A stretch of DNA of 64,000 nt from Neoscytalidium dimidiatum. Lineage: Eukaryota > Ascomycota > Dothideomycetes > Botryosphaeriales > Botryosphaeriaceae. Below the pieces are notes generated by a model. That model saw nothing but the letters and a program-made list of their open reading frames with translations. It searched no databases and had not been told where the DNA came from. A program made the translations under genes and the position numbers. This document shows positions 12,216 through 24,007 of this stretch, one piece after another. Each line of letters starts with the position of its first letter. Position 1 is the stretch's first letter. The DNA is taken from contig CM074704.1 of the NCBI GenBank assembly GCA_037367355.1, forward strand, positions 1,612,001 through 1,676,000, given 5' to 3'.

Positions 12216-14718
12216 GCTTTCATTTGGTTGCCGGATTACTTGCTTCCCTCTTCTTGCCAGATATCTACACTGATCTGGAGTGTGTTTCCTGTAGGGCTGG
12301 TAGTGCTTGTGGTGGACACCGTTGTTACGTCTGTTGCGTGGAGATACTGCAAGCTGTGTTTTGCTGCTGTTATTGAGTAGACAGGAGAGGATTCAGTCCA
12401 TGCTATGGACGCTTTTGTAAGGGGAGGTCTTCTGCTGATAGAAATCGCGGAGGGGCAATTGCTTTGTCAAAAATATTCCCGAAAATAGGGCCTCAACAAG
12501 GAAGCGAGGATGCGGTGGAAGACAGACGCTCTAGGGCCTTGATTTTTCTTGCATAAATACCACGGAGTGTCTAGGGTTGCGTCTTCATTTTATTTTGCTC
12601 GGAATGGGATCTTGGGACGGACTACCACTACGACTTCTTTCTTGCTATCAATGCGGCTTGCACAAAAAAAACCCCCCCAACAGCTGCTGTTATCATTTTT
12701 TTTCTTTTGGGAACTCTTTGAGCCTGACTTCTTCGACTACTCACATTGTTGTCCCTTCCATTTTTGTCTAACTGCTTAAGTCTTCTTGTGTCGATTCGCA
12801 CATCTTCTTGCTCACATTGAGAGCTTTGGCACATATATCCTGTACATTAGGAGAGACTCAAAGTTTATCCCCGTCTTTTCCCTCTGTTGTCACGACTGCA
12901 CAGGACTTGAAACATAATGGTTCTTAAAGAAAGGGAAAGAAGAATAACTTGAAAGGATCAGACCGGGCGTATTCACGTGTACAGTGTGTCTTTCCGCTGC
13001 ACGTTTTCGACTCCATGGTGAACCTCATTATTCCAAGTATGCCAGCTGCGGAGTATGTTCGCAGCATTTGTGCAATCACTCATTTAACCTACGAATCGCT
13101 GCCTCGCGCCGGCACCACGGGAGCCCGCGGGACGCCGTTTGAGCAGTCGTCCACGTTTTTCCCGTCTCGACGGCAGAAACGTGGTACAGGTAGGGTATTC
13201 CCGTCAGTCATACGTATGATTGGTCCGGCAGCGAGCTCCTCGTGCGAAGACCCTAAGGATCTCTTGTCCTCTCGCGCTTACTCGTCCGTCTGGCTCTTCC
13301 CCCTGCTAACAAAGGACGTCTTGGCGCCGTTGCACTGCCCTATGATGGTGGTGGGATTTGCTGTCTCCTTATGCGCGCGCACACGTGCGGGGAACCTTTG
13401 TGGACCCGCGTGAATGGGGCGGCCCACGTGGGTAGTTTTTTTTTTTCTTCCCTTCTCCTCTGTGGCTCGGCAGGTGGTGGGTTCCAACTGGACGAGTAGA
13501 TCAGGGCGTCCGGTGTTGCAATGATGATTGCATGAATACTGGGGATATATGGGGAACAAGTTTTTTTTTTCTCATTCAATTTAATTCTACGGAGGGGTGG
13601 GTACCGTGAGTGCTGGGTAAAAGGCTATCTTTTTCCCCTTTTCTTAGAGGTGGTAGAAGCTGCTAGATGGCCGTATTTTGGTGTTTAGCACGCTGTGGCC
13701 ATGGCGATGGGACAGCAGTTGAGTTGTCTCTTTGTTGCGCATGGCGGCTACGTAGATCCGACTATCCTTGTGGGTGTGCGTCGACATTGGAAAAGCTGGA
13801 GATAGCGGAGACCGTGCCGGTCGTTGTTTGTACAGTTTTGAGCGAGATAGTAAGCGTTCTACATTTGGGAAGGGGGCAGGGCAGAAAAGGTGTTGGCTCG
13901 ACGATTCTGCAAAGCTTCTCTTATATCATCGGGGGAGGCGAGGATTGCACGCATCAGACTTTTCTAGGGTTGGGTTATATTGGCCCCTTCGGGCGGGCGC
14001 GGTGATCGCGATCGAGATCATACCGCCAATGGCGCCGTTGGCATGAGTTGATTGGGAGGCAAGAGGCGTGTGTGTGCGCTGGTCATCTAGTCCAAAATGG
14101 AACCGCGCATCGATCAGTCCGTCGGGTCGAGGGCCGCGTTGGAGCATTCGGATGATTGCGAAATTATGAGGGGAGGGAAGGTGGATGCGAATGTGTGGAT
14201 TGTGAGAGACAGCGTGCGCCCCCGAGTTGGATAAGATGGGCTGACAGTTAATCAAGACGACGCCCCGATCGCCCTACAGCTCCGCTGCAACTTCGTTTCC
14301 TCGGTACGGTCCGAAACAGGGGTGCCTCGTAACCTTTTTTTTTTTTCTTTTTTCTGCTGGTTCTTGCTTCTTGCATTGCAGCGCAGATGCAGGCTCGCGA
14401 TGACTCGAGAGGAAAAGATGAACGCGCGGCTGTGGCCTGATTTCCCGTTCGAAGTAGAATAATATGTCGCCGATCCATTGATTGGCCACGATGCGTTCCA
14501 CAAGCCTGTATTGGTCGGCTTGCAGATCCCCCGCTGCTTTGTATTTCGTGTCTTTTGCTTGGTTACCGTGACTTATGCTTTCATAGTACGCCAGATCCGA
14601 TCCTTCCCCTTTTCAATGCATCATGATGCTCCAATACTCCGTTATCCTTTATGCCATTTAACCATATTTAGCAGCGACTAATAGTGAATCGCTTGCGAAG
14701 TGACTATCAATCGAAGGC
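12216..14718. other. Convergent intergenic region between creB and yos1
   Basis: About 2.5 kb containing many T-rich and A-rich runs (for example near 12660-12720, 13435 and 14335). Open frames are short, contain homopolymer-encoded stretches and match nothing I recognise. This is probably 3' UTR plus spacer. Confidence 0.5.
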
Positions 14719-15442
14719 TCATCCCAGTATGAGCTCGTACAGGATCACCATTGTGTTGATGCCAATGAGCGGTACTGCGACAATGCGGAACCCATGCGTT
14801 AGTCCGTTTGTTCTGAAATATTATGATCTCGTATGTGTTTGTGGGCGGCTCGTAAAGGAGATAAAGTCATGCGGAGGACATAATTCAGGGTCGCTGTAAT
14901 CTGAAAGGGCCGATATCCCGCTTCCTCAATCGCGCTTCATGTCTCGGAGATCCCGTATGCACGCGCCGGGGGAGGGGGGAAAGGGGAACAGCACTCACTT
15001 CTCATCAGTGTCCGCACAGAGGCAATGAGGTTTATCAACTTCGCCTTGACGCTCTGTGTGTCCTGGACTCCGCCAAATCCCGTCTCGGCGGACTGTCCCC
15101 AGCCAACTACGAATCAAACGGATGGTGTCAGCGCGGCTCCGCAACTTAGCAGAATTGTCCAGACGGAAGTATCAACGAGGCAGTGGGACGACGGATGCTT
15201 GAGCAGCAGCGGCCCCGGGTATGAGGCGGCGGGGAGACGAGACGAGACGATATGCGTTGCAGATATAATGGGTGGAGGGCGGTGAGCTTACTGCGGGCCA
15301 GGAAGCGATCCTCAGAGAGGACGGCGATGGCGTTGACGAGCAGGACGGAGACTGGCGGCAGTCAGCGGGGCACAGCGTCAGCACAGAGGACGCGGGCGTG
15401 GACGGTACCGTAGAAGAGGCCGCCGAGACCGAAGAGCAGCAT
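14719..15442 (-). CDS. yos1: Yos1-like (IER3IP1 family) small membrane protein of ER-Golgi transport
   Basis: Four short minus-strand exons, 15442-15409, 15351-15292, 15106-14999 and 14774-14719, encode 85 residues. The introns are 57, 185 and 224 nt (GTACCG...CAG, GTAAGC...TAG, GTGAGT...CAG) and all join in frame. The protein begins MLLFGLGGLFYVSVLLVNAI, continues AVLSEDRFLARIGWG, VKAKLINLIASVRTLMRI and ends PLIGINTMVILYELILG. This matches the Yos1/IER3IP1 family end to end: an N-terminal membrane segment, the LSEDRFL motif, a central hydrophilic stretch and a C-terminal membrane segment. In yeast, Yos1 joins Yip1 and Yif1 in COPII-vesicle transport. Every exon is under 110 nt, so simple open-frame searches miss the gene. 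Introns 2 and 3 are long for this window. Confidence 0.88.
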
Positions 15443-16600
15443 CTTGGTGGTGGTGGTGGTGGTCGTCGTGTGGGACGGATGTGTCGAAGTCGTGCCAAGT
15501 GGCCGCAAACACGGACGCGGGTGGGGAGCAGATCGATGGGCGCACGGCAGGGCGCGTCAGCACCGGCGGGCTTAGGCAGCACGAGCGGGCAGGAGCGGTA
15601 GCTTGGGAGGGAATGAGGGCCGGGGCGAGAAGGGACGTGACGGGCGGTTGGACGTGGGAGCTTCGCGGGAATGCCGACGAGGCAATCAGGCCGTAGGGTA
15701 CGAACAACTAACGGGGAACGTTGTGTCGGTTCTCCATATGCGCCCAGTCAGTGCGCCCAAGGCCACGCCCGAGACCACGCCCAAGTGCCGCAGGGGTCGC
15801 CGCTTAGCTGACTCGCTTGTGCCCCGTTCTCGCTCGCTGCTGGTCCCTGGCCGACGATCCTCGCCTGCGCGCCTGCGACGGGGAGCCACAGAGCCCTGCC
15901 CGCACTGCTGCTGCTGCTGCTGCTGCTGCTGGACCCGCAAGGGCGCGCGCCGGCTCCCTGCGCCCTTGGCTGCCGGCCGCGCAGGCGACGGCGCAGGAAT
16001 GCTGCCGCTGCTGCTTTCGCTGCGGAAAGGCGGCGGTGCGGGCACAGCACCGGGAGCCCTGGCTGAAAGCGGCTCGGAGACGACTCCAGCGCCCTGAACA
16101 ACCTACGTCACCGCGCGTGCTCGTCCGCTGCGAACCACTGGCACTGCGCTCTGCGCGCAACGCCGGGCTGATCTGATCCAATGCTGTGCTTTGCTGCCCT
16201 TTGCCGTCGCGCCGCCGGCCAGTGCACGCCCCCGCCGACACTGCCTGCTCCAGCATCCAAGTCCCGCCCGCTGCCCTCCTCAATTTGCCGTCATCGACGC
16301 GCTCCAAGCCGCCCGATTCGACTACTGAGCGCGCTCCGAATTCTAGACCACCGCCCGTCTCCCTAGCGCCCTCCACGCCTCCGCCCAGGCGCAGACACAG
16401 ATCTCATCCTCTTTCAACGTCACTCCCAGACCACCGCTCCCTCTCTCTGCGCGAAACCCACCCATCACCGCCCATGTGCCCTGCTGCCAGATCCCGTTTC
16501 TTCGTGCGCCCGCCCTGACCGCCACGCACTCCACCGAGCTAGACTCTCTGCCCGTCCGTGCTGCTCCACGGCGGAGCACCCCAGTCGCTGCGACTTTATC
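15443..16600. other. Divergent intergenic region between yos1 and the histidine kinase
   Basis: About 1.16 kb shared by two divergent genes. A (GGT)n tract at 15446-15463 abuts the yos1 start and would give a CCA-repeat 5' leader. A (CTG)n tract follows at 15905. The last 350 bases before the kinase start are C/T-rich, typical of a fungal leader. I see no additional gene. Confidence 0.5.
15905..15932. repeat. (CTG)n microsatellite
   Basis: About nine perfect CTG units in the yos1/histidine-kinase intergenic region. Confidence 0.95.
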
Positions 16601-19600
16601 ATGCCAAAGCCCGCGCCGCCGCTGGACCTGTCCCCGGGCGTCTCCAACGCACCCAGCCGTCGCCATGCCGCCGGCATGCAGCCCGCGACAGGAACGACAC
16701 CTTTGTCTATGCTTGCCAGGGACTTGTCAGGCTCGACCGGCTACTTCGACCTCGTTGACAAAGACCCGCCGTCCCCGGGCTCGGTCCACAGCGAGCCGCT
16801 GTCCATCATTATGCCCCCGACGCCCACCACCACCGCCATGGCACTCGCCGCGCTGCAATACCTGCCCGTGCCACTCCTGGTTCTTTCGTCGCTGAAGACG
16901 GTTGTGCTGGCCAACGAGGCCATGGGACGCTTGCTCGACCTTGACCGGTCTGGAGGTGACGACAAGGACAGGGATACCGTGCAGACTGTCACCGACAAGC
17001 TGCACGGCCAGACCATGTCAGAGCTCGGCATTGACATGCTGCAGGACGGCTCCCCGATCTGGATTAGCTGGGAGGTAAGGCGGTCGTACCGCGTCAGCCC
17101 TCGGAACGCACCGCGGCTAACTCTGCCAGGATTTCCTCGATTCCGTCTGCAACCAAGCTCAGGGCGAGGCCGGGGACGACGTCGATGGCGCTACCGAAGC
17201 GACAGACGAATCCGAACGAACGACGCCGACCATGACACCGAAGGCGAGCCCGATACCCTCCAAACCCACGCTACCGAGACTCAGCAAGTCGAATCTGGCT
17301 CGGACGACTGTCCACGATGTGTGTGTCGATGTGGTTATTTCACCACACCAAACAACGCCTCGCGCGCCGTTAGCAAAGGATGCGAAAAGGCTCAAATCCC
17401 GGCCGGAGAATGACGCAATACAGGCCTCCATGATCGTGTCCGTCTGGAACATAGACGAAATCCAGTACTTCACTCTTACTTTTACCAGCGCGAGGCCCGC
17501 CTCCAGCAGCGCCGAGGCCAAGCCCTCGAGCCGTACCGTTGTTCGGACGTCCGCTGGAATCAGAAGATCCCCGGGGTCCGGTTCGAGTTCCTCTTCAGGA
17601 CGGCGTTCGCATCAGAGTTCCAATCCTGGCTCGGCCATTGTCTCTCCCACTACCTATCCACCGCAGTTCCCACCACACGGCCCCCCCTCAAGAAGTGGAG
17701 ACACAACGGCTCCTTCGCTGTTTCTGAAGGCAACTCAGATGAAAGACGCAATTCTCAATTCCATTGCTATGCCAGCTTACGCCATGTGGAAAGATGAGAA
17801 TTTCGGTATTCCTAACAAGGCGATGTTGCGGTTTTTGCCTAACGAAGGCGAAAACGCACCATTGGATCAACGAGAATTTTTGGAGCAATTTCAGGCTTTC
17901 ACTGAAGATTTTAAGCGACAGCTCGAGGTTGATGAGTTTCCCATTTTGCAAGTTTGCCGCACTAGAAAACCAGTCACGCAGAGGCGCGTGGGGATGCTTA
18001 TTCCTGATACCGGCGAACGAAAGATTTACGAAATCGTTGGGGAGCCGATCGTAGACGATCGGACAGATGAGTTCCTTGGCGCCATTGTCGTTTTCAAGGA
18101 CGTCACTGAATACACGAAAAGAATAGCTGAGCAAGTTGAGGAGAATGAGCGGCAGTTCGAGTACATCACCAACCTAATCCCAATCATGGTCTGGACAACA
18201 AAAGCGAATGGCGACCACGATTTCTTTTCTCAAAGATGGTACGACTACACCGGACTTTCTGTGGACGAGTCGTTGGGCAAGGGGTGGAAATTACCCTTCC
18301 ACGATGACGATTTGGCTGATACCAATGCACGATGGCAACATTCGTTAGCAACAGGTGTAAGTGGTCCCAAGTACCCCCAAATAGGAGCAAAATTGATAGA
18401 CATTAGACGGAATACAATACCGAGTACCGCTGCAGACGCTACGATGGGCAATGGAGGTGGATGCTGGGTCGCGCTGTCCCTTTCCGTGACGAGAGTGGAA
18501 AGATCCTCAAATGGTTTGGAACCTGCACCGACATACACGAGTTGGTCGAGCTTCGCGAGTCTGCGAAGCAAATGCGAGAACAGCTGCTCCGTGTGTTGGA
18601 GCACGCACGTGTTACACTTTGGGTGATCAACCGTGAAAGGGAGCTTACCATGCTGGAAGGCAGCACTCTCAGCGATTACGGCAATCTATCGAGGGAAGAG
18701 CTTGGAAAAGATATTCTGGAAGTGTTCTTCAAAGACACAACTGGCCAAACGGAGATGCCTGAACTGAAGAACAAGATCGAACTGATTCTTGGAGGCAATG
18801 GCACCGACGAGATTGTCGAGATGGCATGGGACAATCGTTGGTATAGAACGCGTGTTGTGCCATTGATGGCAACATCTCGTCAGGCTGGTATCGAGAAAGA
18901 CTCTTACATTGATGGCGTCATCGGTGTGAGCATGGACATTACCGGTACGCCATCTTCCATTCGCTTGACTGGACGTGTTTGCTGATATTCCGTGAAGAGC
19001 TCCATAAGCGTCGAGAAGAACTCCAGGCACAGGAACAGGAGAACTCTAAGCTTGTCGCGAACGCCGTCGCTGCTAAGGAAGCCAGCAGGATGAAGAGCCA
19101 GTTCCTTGCCAATATGTCTCACGAGATTCGCACGCCTATCGCAGGAGTGATTGGAATGAGTGAACTGCTACTGGATACGAAGCTGGATCAAGAGCAGAGA
19201 GACTGTGCCGAAAATATTCAACGATCCGCAAATGGCCTGCTCACTGTCATCAATGATATCCTTGATCTTTCCAAAGTCGAGTCTGGCAGGCTGGACGTTG
19301 AAGAAGTTCAGTTCAGCCTCTCGGTGGTTCTTCGGGACGTGAACAAAATGATGGGATTCGCTGCTGTTCGAAAGAACATTAGTTATGAAAGCAGCATTCA
19401 GCCAGAGATCGAAAGGGATTTGAAGGTCATGGGAGATCCAGGTCGGCTGCGGCAAATATTGACCAACCTGCTTACCAACTCGATCAAGTTCACGTCTGAA
19501 GGTCAGGTTAGCCTCTCAGTCTCTATAACCAGCGAGACCGACGAGATTGTCAATGTTCTCTTTATTGTTGAGGATACCGGCATCGGTATAGAGGAGGAAG

Positions 19601-21347
19601 TTCGGCAAAGACTTTTCAAGCCATTCAGCCAGGCCGACTCCTCTACCGCTCGTCGTTTTGGTGGTACTGGCCTTGGTTTGGCTATCAGCAAGAATGTTCG
19701 TAAACCCCCGAATCCACGGTTTCTAGTGCGCTAACGTGGCTCTTAGCTCGTGGAGTTGATGCATGGTGATATCGAACTCGATTCCACCCTTGGCCACGGA
19801 ACCAAGGCTTCTTTCTGGATTCCCTTCAATAAGGCACAGTATCAAGATGAAGGTTCTCCTCTTATTGATATTGCCTCCATTCCCGACCGACTACAATCCG
19901 ACATCTCCGTTTCTTGCGGCAGTTCCGACGATTACGGAACTCCACCTCTAACGCCAATCGCGCCGAACAGCGGAAAGTCTCCACTTCGTCATGGCCGAGC
20001 ACAGTCGATAGTGTCTCTGCCAGGGAACGGTAATTTCCACCACGCTCTTCCTGATCATCTTCTAAATTTACCAGAGTGGGAGAGGAAAGAGGTCAATGTC
20101 TTGGTTGTTGAAGACAAGTAAGTCCAGCTGCCTTGTATTCCTTGTTGATCTTTGTCTTTGGGACTGACGGCCAGTGAAGCCAAGTCAACCAGCAGATCGC
20201 CCTGAAAACGATCAAGAAGCAAGGATTTTCGGTGAATGCTGTGTGGAATGGAAAGGAGGCTTTGGAATACCTCATGGAAGCTAAGGACGGCAGACGTGAT
20301 CGACCGGACATAATCCTGATGGACGTCCAAATGCCAATAATGGACGGTTACAAGGCCACACGCACAATCCGGACCGAAGCACCGTTCAAGGATGCGCCTA
20401 CTATCCGTAATATCCCGATTGTCGCCATGACAGCGTCTGCAATTCAGGGAGACAAGGAAAAGTGTCAACAGGCAGGAATGGATGACTACTTGGCAAAACC
20501 CGTAAGGGGGAAGTTGCTGGAGAAGATGTTGATAAAATGGGCGGTCGCTAGCAAAAGGAAGATGGAGAAGAATGCGCAAGCAGAGTCAGGGCAGGGGCCA
20601 AGCAAGGATGGGGCTCAGGTACCAGAAACGATACATGAGTCCGGGGATGATTCCAGCGATCAAACAAAGTCTTCAGCCAAGCCGTCGGCATCCGTCTCAC
20701 CAACTCCAAGGACCGAATCGACCGACTTTGGCCAGGACGAACCGGCCAAACGCGATTCTTTGCTGCCATCTCTCGATCGCATTTCCTATCATGAAACGAC
20801 CGCCGTGCGCAAAGCGACGGAGACCGAAGGTGAAAGGACAGAGCGTCGAGCGCAAGCCGAGGAGAAAGCGGCGGACTTGCGAGATACGAAGCTATTAGAA
20901 TCGTCGGATTATACGCGGCAAGACCAGCAGACAGCGTCAGAGGATGGAGAGAAGGACACGAAGAGGAGAGGAGCGGCAAGCCATGCGCTGACGAGGGAAA
21001 ATATGGAAAAGTTAGTTGAAGAGCAAGAGGACGGACGGAGGATGAAGTCATCAGACAGTGTCCCGAGATTGACAGATGTTACGGTAGGGACAGCGGGAGG
21101 ATCGAGAAAAGCCGGATCAGGAGGAGGAAAGGGCAAGGGCACGGATGGCATACCTAGCTTGGCGCAGGGTGTGGAAAGAGCACTCCAGAGAAGCTCAAGT
21201 ACACAGACCGTAACCCCAAGGAATGCATTGGAAAGCAAGAGCGGTGCGGAAAGCAGAAGTGGTGCGGGAAGCATGAGCGTTCAAACGGGTGGATCAGAAA
21301 GATCATCACAGGTCGGAGATGTTAACCAAAAGCCGTCAAGATGGTGA
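16601..21347 (+). CDS. Hybrid sensor histidine kinase with multiple PAS domains and C-terminal receiver
   Basis: Six exons, 16601-17074, 17130-18356, 18407-18944, 18998-19695, 19747-20117 and 20180-21347, encode 1491 residues. A PAS-like segment lies near 80-158 ([20 protein letters not shown]). A second follows at about 358-485, and a canonical PAS/PAC at about 497-620 restored by splicing ([18 protein letters not shown]). A fourth, weaker one is at about 635-750. The HisKA H-box is [20 protein letters not shown] (His788). HATPase motifs are the N box near 903 ([13 protein letters not shown]), VEDTGIGI near 937 and [12 protein letters not shown] ending at 979. The receiver begins [16 protein letters not shown], with phospho-acceptor Asp1151 in ILMDVQMP. 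About 250 polar residues follow. It should autophosphorylate His788, relay to Asp1151 and then to an HPt protein. There is no transmembrane segment, GAF or kinase-like N-terminus. I cannot assign its fungal HHK group; Mak1-like is one possibility. Confidence 0.9.
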
Positions 21348-22664
21348 ATAGCCAGGGCCAAAGTTCTGGACCGCAGGAGTATTCGGTGGAGCGTTTGAGC
21401 ATAGCGTCTGGGTTTGTCATTACTACCTTTTTTGGTGTTTTTTTTTATGGTGTTCCGCATGCTTCTTTCTCCGATCACGCCTTTTTTTCTACTTGTCATG
21501 TTTGAAAATCTCTTCTTTACTTTCACAAGCCTGTATAAGTATTCCGGATTTCCCACTCTTTTTTTTGTTGTTCACTTTGTTTTCTAAGAGCGGATAACGG
21601 CTTGGATAGTCCATTTGGTAACGGCCATGCGGAGCAGGATTCGGAACAAGGGAATTGTGGTTTTATCCATAGGGCTGGCGTTCTTTTTGTACTTCTGTCA
21701 TTTCCTCTTTCTCAATTCGGCTACTTCACGATATCCAGGATCAGAGCAGGCAGGCAAACTACCAGACGGCAACAACAACGAAGGTTTCTTATCCCTTCAT
21801 TCGTTTCTTCTTCCCTCTTTGAGTCTTGGGCGAAGGTCAGTCGGGTCTTTATGCATTTCTTCACGGCCACATTGGTAGGCAGAGAGCGCTTCTTCATTAT
21901 CATCTTCTTCTACTTCTTTTTCTTCTCTTCTTTATTGCCCTTTTCCTATATGATACCTTGGTTTGCTCTTTCCTTAGTATTAGTACTTTCTCTCAATTCT
22001 GTACGATTAGGAGTTTGCTCATCGTTGTTCTCCGCTATATCTGCCTCGAGTCTTCTTCTGTTCAACAAAATTGGTTGTTATTTTTCGATTAGTCATGACG
22101 GCAGCACCACCAGGCGTTTTATTATAGACGTCACTTTTTTTTGTTGGCTGCATTATAATGTTCGGCATTTGTCATAGCGCTTTCTTTTTTTTTTTTTTGG
22201 CTGTTCCTCTCGGATCTGTCAATATAGATGGGCTCGGGTACAAAAATAGTACGTTGGGCTGCTTGCTATTAGGCGGTAAGACGCGGCCTTCGGCACATAG
22301 AAGAAGTGATACCTAAGAGTGGATAGTAGTATTGCCGGTAATTCAGTAGTGGGTTCAGCCTACTAAACGTGTCGGAATCATCGATCCTAGCCGGACCGGT
22401 GCTGGTCATCGCCCACGTATATAGATTTTTGGTGCAGATTCGAGAATGGAAGATTTCATCGGATCATTACAGATTTATGAGACTTGCTTTGTTTATTTAA
22501 TACACGTTAAGTGCTATGTAATGAAGTCTAAAACAGCACTATACGCGACCTCACGTTCGCAAGTCTAAGAGATACTTCACGGAGGAAATAAGACAAGCTT
22601 TAATGACTATATTAGACTCTTATATATCTTGCAGTTAGATTATTTAGAAGTTGTCAAAAGTGGA
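21348..22664. other. 3' flank of the histidine kinase, no gene seen
   Basis: T-rich sequence with many 8-14 base T runs on the plus strand. The apparent 191-codon plus-strand frame at 21602-22177 encodes mainly Phe/Ser/Leu from these runs and resembles nothing known. I treat the stretch as 3' UTR and spacer leading into the RIP-type island. Confidence 0.5.
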
Positions 22665-23220
22665 AGCCATAAGCTAAACAAGAACTACCTCTACCTATAT
22701 ATTCGATAATATTATTTAGGTGCTTTTTAGTGTATATATAGAAATCCTTAACCTCTATCTTATATATAACCTAGCTTAATTTAATATTATTCCTGTTAAT
22801 AGTACTAGAACGCCGACTATCTTAATATATTAGTTTAGAAACGTAAAGCTTTAGAGAATAAAAAGTACCTTATATTATTTTATTTTAACGTAATACTTAA
22901 GAGGATTAATATCCTCTTCTTATAGATCTTATACTAGTGTATTATAATAGAAGCCGTAATAGCTTAAAAAATATATAAAATATATCTACGCTCTCTTTAG
23001 AAAGATTTAGATAATAAAGAGAATAAGCTAGCGTTTAAAATAATTCTATTCCCCTTCTTTAATAAGACCGTCTATAACTAGACTTAAAAGTAAGCTATAC
23101 GATATCTTTAGGCCCTTCTTATAGGTAATCTATTATAAATAACTAAAGAATAAGAGCCTTTTAAGCTATAGAATAGTACTAAAGCTATTAGCTAGTACGA
23201 TAATAAGTACGGCGTCGTAT
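22665..23220. mobile_element. RIP-mutated repeat relic (AT-rich island)
   Basis: Between 22681 and 23220 I count no CA dinucleotide and only four TG, while TA is everywhere (TTATA, CTATA, TAATA). CG is still present. The flanks on both sides have normal CA/TG content. Loss of CpA/TpG with gain of TpA is the classic product of RIP, which acts on duplicated DNA such as transposons. No open frame survives and I cannot identify the parent element; no terminal repeats were recognised. The edges are set by the dinucleotide change and are accurate to tens of bases. Confidence 0.85.
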
Positions 23221-24007
23221 TTTGTTTTTTTTTAGTTTGACGATTGACTTATCAGATAGGTCGAACTCAGCAGAATCTATCATAATGTATATCGCAGGTC
23301 AGCTGCTTACTTTGTTTGCAACTCGGTCGGTGGATAAATCTTAGGTACTCGGTCAGGATTGAACTCGCAATTCTTCTGTTTGATCTCTTTGTTGCTGTTT
23401 CAGAAAGTTCAGTCGTACTAGAAAATGCTTTAGTCGTCTTGTTATGTCTCAATAATGTGTAGATACTTAAGCATCCACGTTTGGCAGTTTGACTGCCCCC
23501 GAGTTGGTGTATCGATCCGTACGTCTGCAACGGCCGCGGCTTGAGTCCAATACATGAGCAGCGGGGCTGATAAGGGAAAGAGAGAAGCCATATCAAATAT
23601 CAGATGATATTCTTCAAATTTTAACTGGGTCTTGACTAGCGAAATGTCAACACGCATAGCCCCAAAGTCCAGTTCGCCGAAGTCGAAAGGTTTGTTTTCT
23701 AAAAGGTTGTGATGTCAGGTGGTAAACGCATGCGCGCCAAAATGTCTGACCAGATCATGGCAGCTTCAAAACCTGAGTCCTTCCACCGCGCAAAATTGTT
23801 CGTTGAGAACCCTCCCCGGAGACTGGTGCCTCCCAAACTCCGTCTTCTACTGAAATCCACAACCACCACTCGCTGCCCCATGCTAGAAGAGGAGATATCC
23901 CAGTGACCCGGGGCTCTCCGGAAATATCGTACAATCAAAAAAGGTCCGCACATGGCGGCAAGATAAGAAATATAAGCGACGGCGTCCACCCAGGATCCTC
24001 TCCTAGC
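23221..24007. other. Spacer between the RIP relic and TFIIS
   Basis: Normal base composition returns. A 96-codon minus-strand frame (23989-23699) and a 109-codon one (23596-23267) are unrecognised and lack supporting signals. A short palindrome GGCAGTTTGACTGCC is present near 23484. It probably includes the TFIIS 3' UTR. Confidence 0.5.

Noticed and set aside
21602..22177. 191-codon plus-strand frame with hydrophobic Phe/Ser/Leu stretches, membrane-protein-like
   Set aside because: Hydrophobicity is produced by T-rich 3'-flank sequence; no family resemblance.
23699..23989. 96-codon minus-strand frame next to TFIIS
   Set aside because: No recognisable motif, overlaps the likely TFIIS 3' UTR, and no splice or start context supports it.
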